A DNA stretch of 7,162 nucleotides, taken from assembly GCA_947484245.1 (NCBI GenBank), contig CANKOT010000115.1:1-7162 (forward strand), given 5' to 3'. The notes under the pieces were generated by a model. The model was not told the DNA's origin and did no database searches. It worked only from the letters and a program-made list of their open reading frames with translations. Origin of the DNA: Comamonadaceae bacterium. Its GTDB lineage: Bacteria; Pseudomonadota; Gammaproteobacteria; Burkholderiales; Burkholderiaceae. Positions 6,311 to 7,162 of this stretch are shown piece after piece. Position 1 is the stretch's first letter. Each line of letters starts with the position of its first letter. The translations under genes and the position numbers were made by a program.

Positions 6311-7162
6311 ATGAGCCCTAAAGATATCAAATTCATCCGCATGACCCACCTGAAGGGTCCGAACATTTGGACATACCGCCCTGTCCTAGAAGCATGGATC
6401 GACATTGGCGATTTGGAAGACTTCCCCTCCAATACCCTGCCCGGCTTTAACGAGCGACTCCAAGGTTTGTTACCCGGTCTCATCGAGCACCGCTGCAGCG
6501 TAGGCCAAAGGGGTGGCTTTTTGCAAAGACTGACCGAGGGCACTTGGCCAGGTCACATCATGGAGCACGTGGCCCTCGAGTTACAAAACTTAGCCGGTAT
6601 GCAAACAGGTTTCGGCAAAGCCAGAGAAGCAGGCCCTCGAGGCATTTACAAAGTTGTCATTCGCACTCGCAACGAAACTGTCAGCCGTGCGGCCCTTCAA
6701 GCCGCCCGCGATCTGGTCATGGCGGCCATCGAAAACCGCACTTACCCGGTCAAAAAAGTCATCGCCGATCTCACCCAAATGGTCGATCGCCTTTGCATTG
6801 GACCCAGTACCGCTTGCATTGTGGATGCTGCAACAGATCGAAATATTCCGTCAGTTCGCCTCAACGATGGCAACTTGGTTCAACTCGGTTATGGCGCCAA
6901 TCAGCGCCGCATTTGGACCGCCGAAACCGACCAAACCAGTGCCATTGCCGAGGGGGTTTCCAAAGACAAAGACCTCACCAAGAGTTTGCTCGCCAACTGC
7001 GGCGTTCCCGTTCCCGAGGGTCGCAATGTTGCCTCGCCCGCAGAAGCTTGGGAAGCCGCACAAGAAATTGGCTTGCCTGTTTGCGTCAAACCCGTCGATG
7101 GTAACCATGGTCGCGGTGTCTCTCTAGAGCTTAGAACCCAAGCCGAAGTTGAAGCGGCCTAC
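6311..7162 (+). CDS. cphA: Cyanophycin synthetase CphA, N-terminal 284 residues, 3' end outside window
   Basis: CphA builds cyanophycin, a cytosolic nitrogen-storage polymer, by ATP-dependent addition of aspartate to the backbone and arginine to the side chains. The frame is open from ATG 6311 to the window end, exactly 284 codons. Residues 1-160 are the N-terminal domain, with LKGPNIWTYRPVLEAWIDIG near the start and GHIMEHVALELQ at 81-92. VQLGYGANQRRIW (190-202) leads into the ATP-grasp domain that adds aspartate, whose nucleotide-binding loop CVKPVDGNHGRGV is at 258-270. The rest of ATP-grasp and the Mur-ligase-like arginine-adding domain lie beyond the window. An in-frame GTG at 6296 could add five residues, but ATG is preferred because MSPKD is a natural start. 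It is divergent from the ABC/DUF1854 operon. Betaproteobacteria often carry a second cphA copy next door, which cannot be seen here. Confidence 0.96.
   Translation, partial: MSPKDIKFIRMTHLKGPNIWTYRPVLEAWIDIGDLEDFPSNTLPGFNERLQGLLPGLIEHRCSVGQRGGFLQRLTEGTWPGHIMEHVALELQNLAGMQTGFGKAREAGPRGIYKVVIRTRNETVSRAALQAARDLVMAAIENRTYPVKKVIADLTQMVDRLCIGPSTACIVDAATDRNIPSVRLNDGNLVQLGYGANQRRIWTAETDQTSAIAEGVSKDKDLTKSLLANCGVPVPEGRNVASPAEAWEAAQEIGLPVCVKPVDGNHGRGVSLELRTQAEVEAAY

Noticed and set aside
6544..7104. A 186-codon + strand frame rich in Arg, Ser and His inside cphA
   Set aside because: The reading frame from 6311 gives a clear CphA protein without interruption, so this is an out-of-frame reading.

Overview
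The window looks like chromosomal DNA of a betaproteobacterium, most likely Burkholderiales and plausibly a Comamonadaceae relative. The basis is the recognisable style of the DnaK C-terminus and DnaJ, together with a cyanophycin synthetase gene that has an ABC transporter and a DUF1854 gene beside it, an arrangement I know from betaproteobacteria. The genus is inference. All complete genes are intact. There are no tRNA or rRNA genes, insertion sequences, CRISPR arrays or phage genes.

Layout. (1) 1-1576, + strand: the 3' end of dnaK, a 97-bp spacer holding a strong RNA hairpin, and a complete dnaJ; this is the chaperone operon. (2) 1577-3320, + strand: an 82-bp spacer with a perfect TATAAT five bases before the start codon, then a complete EptA/MCR-family lipid A phosphoethanolamine transferase that seems to be transcribed without a leader. 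(3) 3315-6124, - strand: a two-gene operon with an ATGA overlap. The first gene is a 778-residue ABC exporter half-transporter with an unusual cytosolic N-terminal extension (PH-like region plus four-cysteine zinc ribbon). The second is a 158-residue DUF1854 protein, whose 3' end overlaps the end of eptA by 6 bp. (4) 6125-6310: a divergent control region with a 12-bp direct repeat and a 10-bp palindrome. (5) 6311-7162, + strand: the first 284 codons of cyanophycin synthetase cphA, which runs off the window.

How the genes work together. DnaK and DnaJ form the Hsp70 system. The transferase modifies lipid A in the inner membrane and has no evident link to its neighbours. The ABC exporter, the DUF1854 protein and CphA form a divergent cyanophycin module. 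CphA makes the Asp-Arg storage polymer. The ABC/DUF1854 pair is, to my knowledge, named only by its association with cyanophycin genes and has no demonstrated substrate, so it is the best candidate here for an undescribed system.
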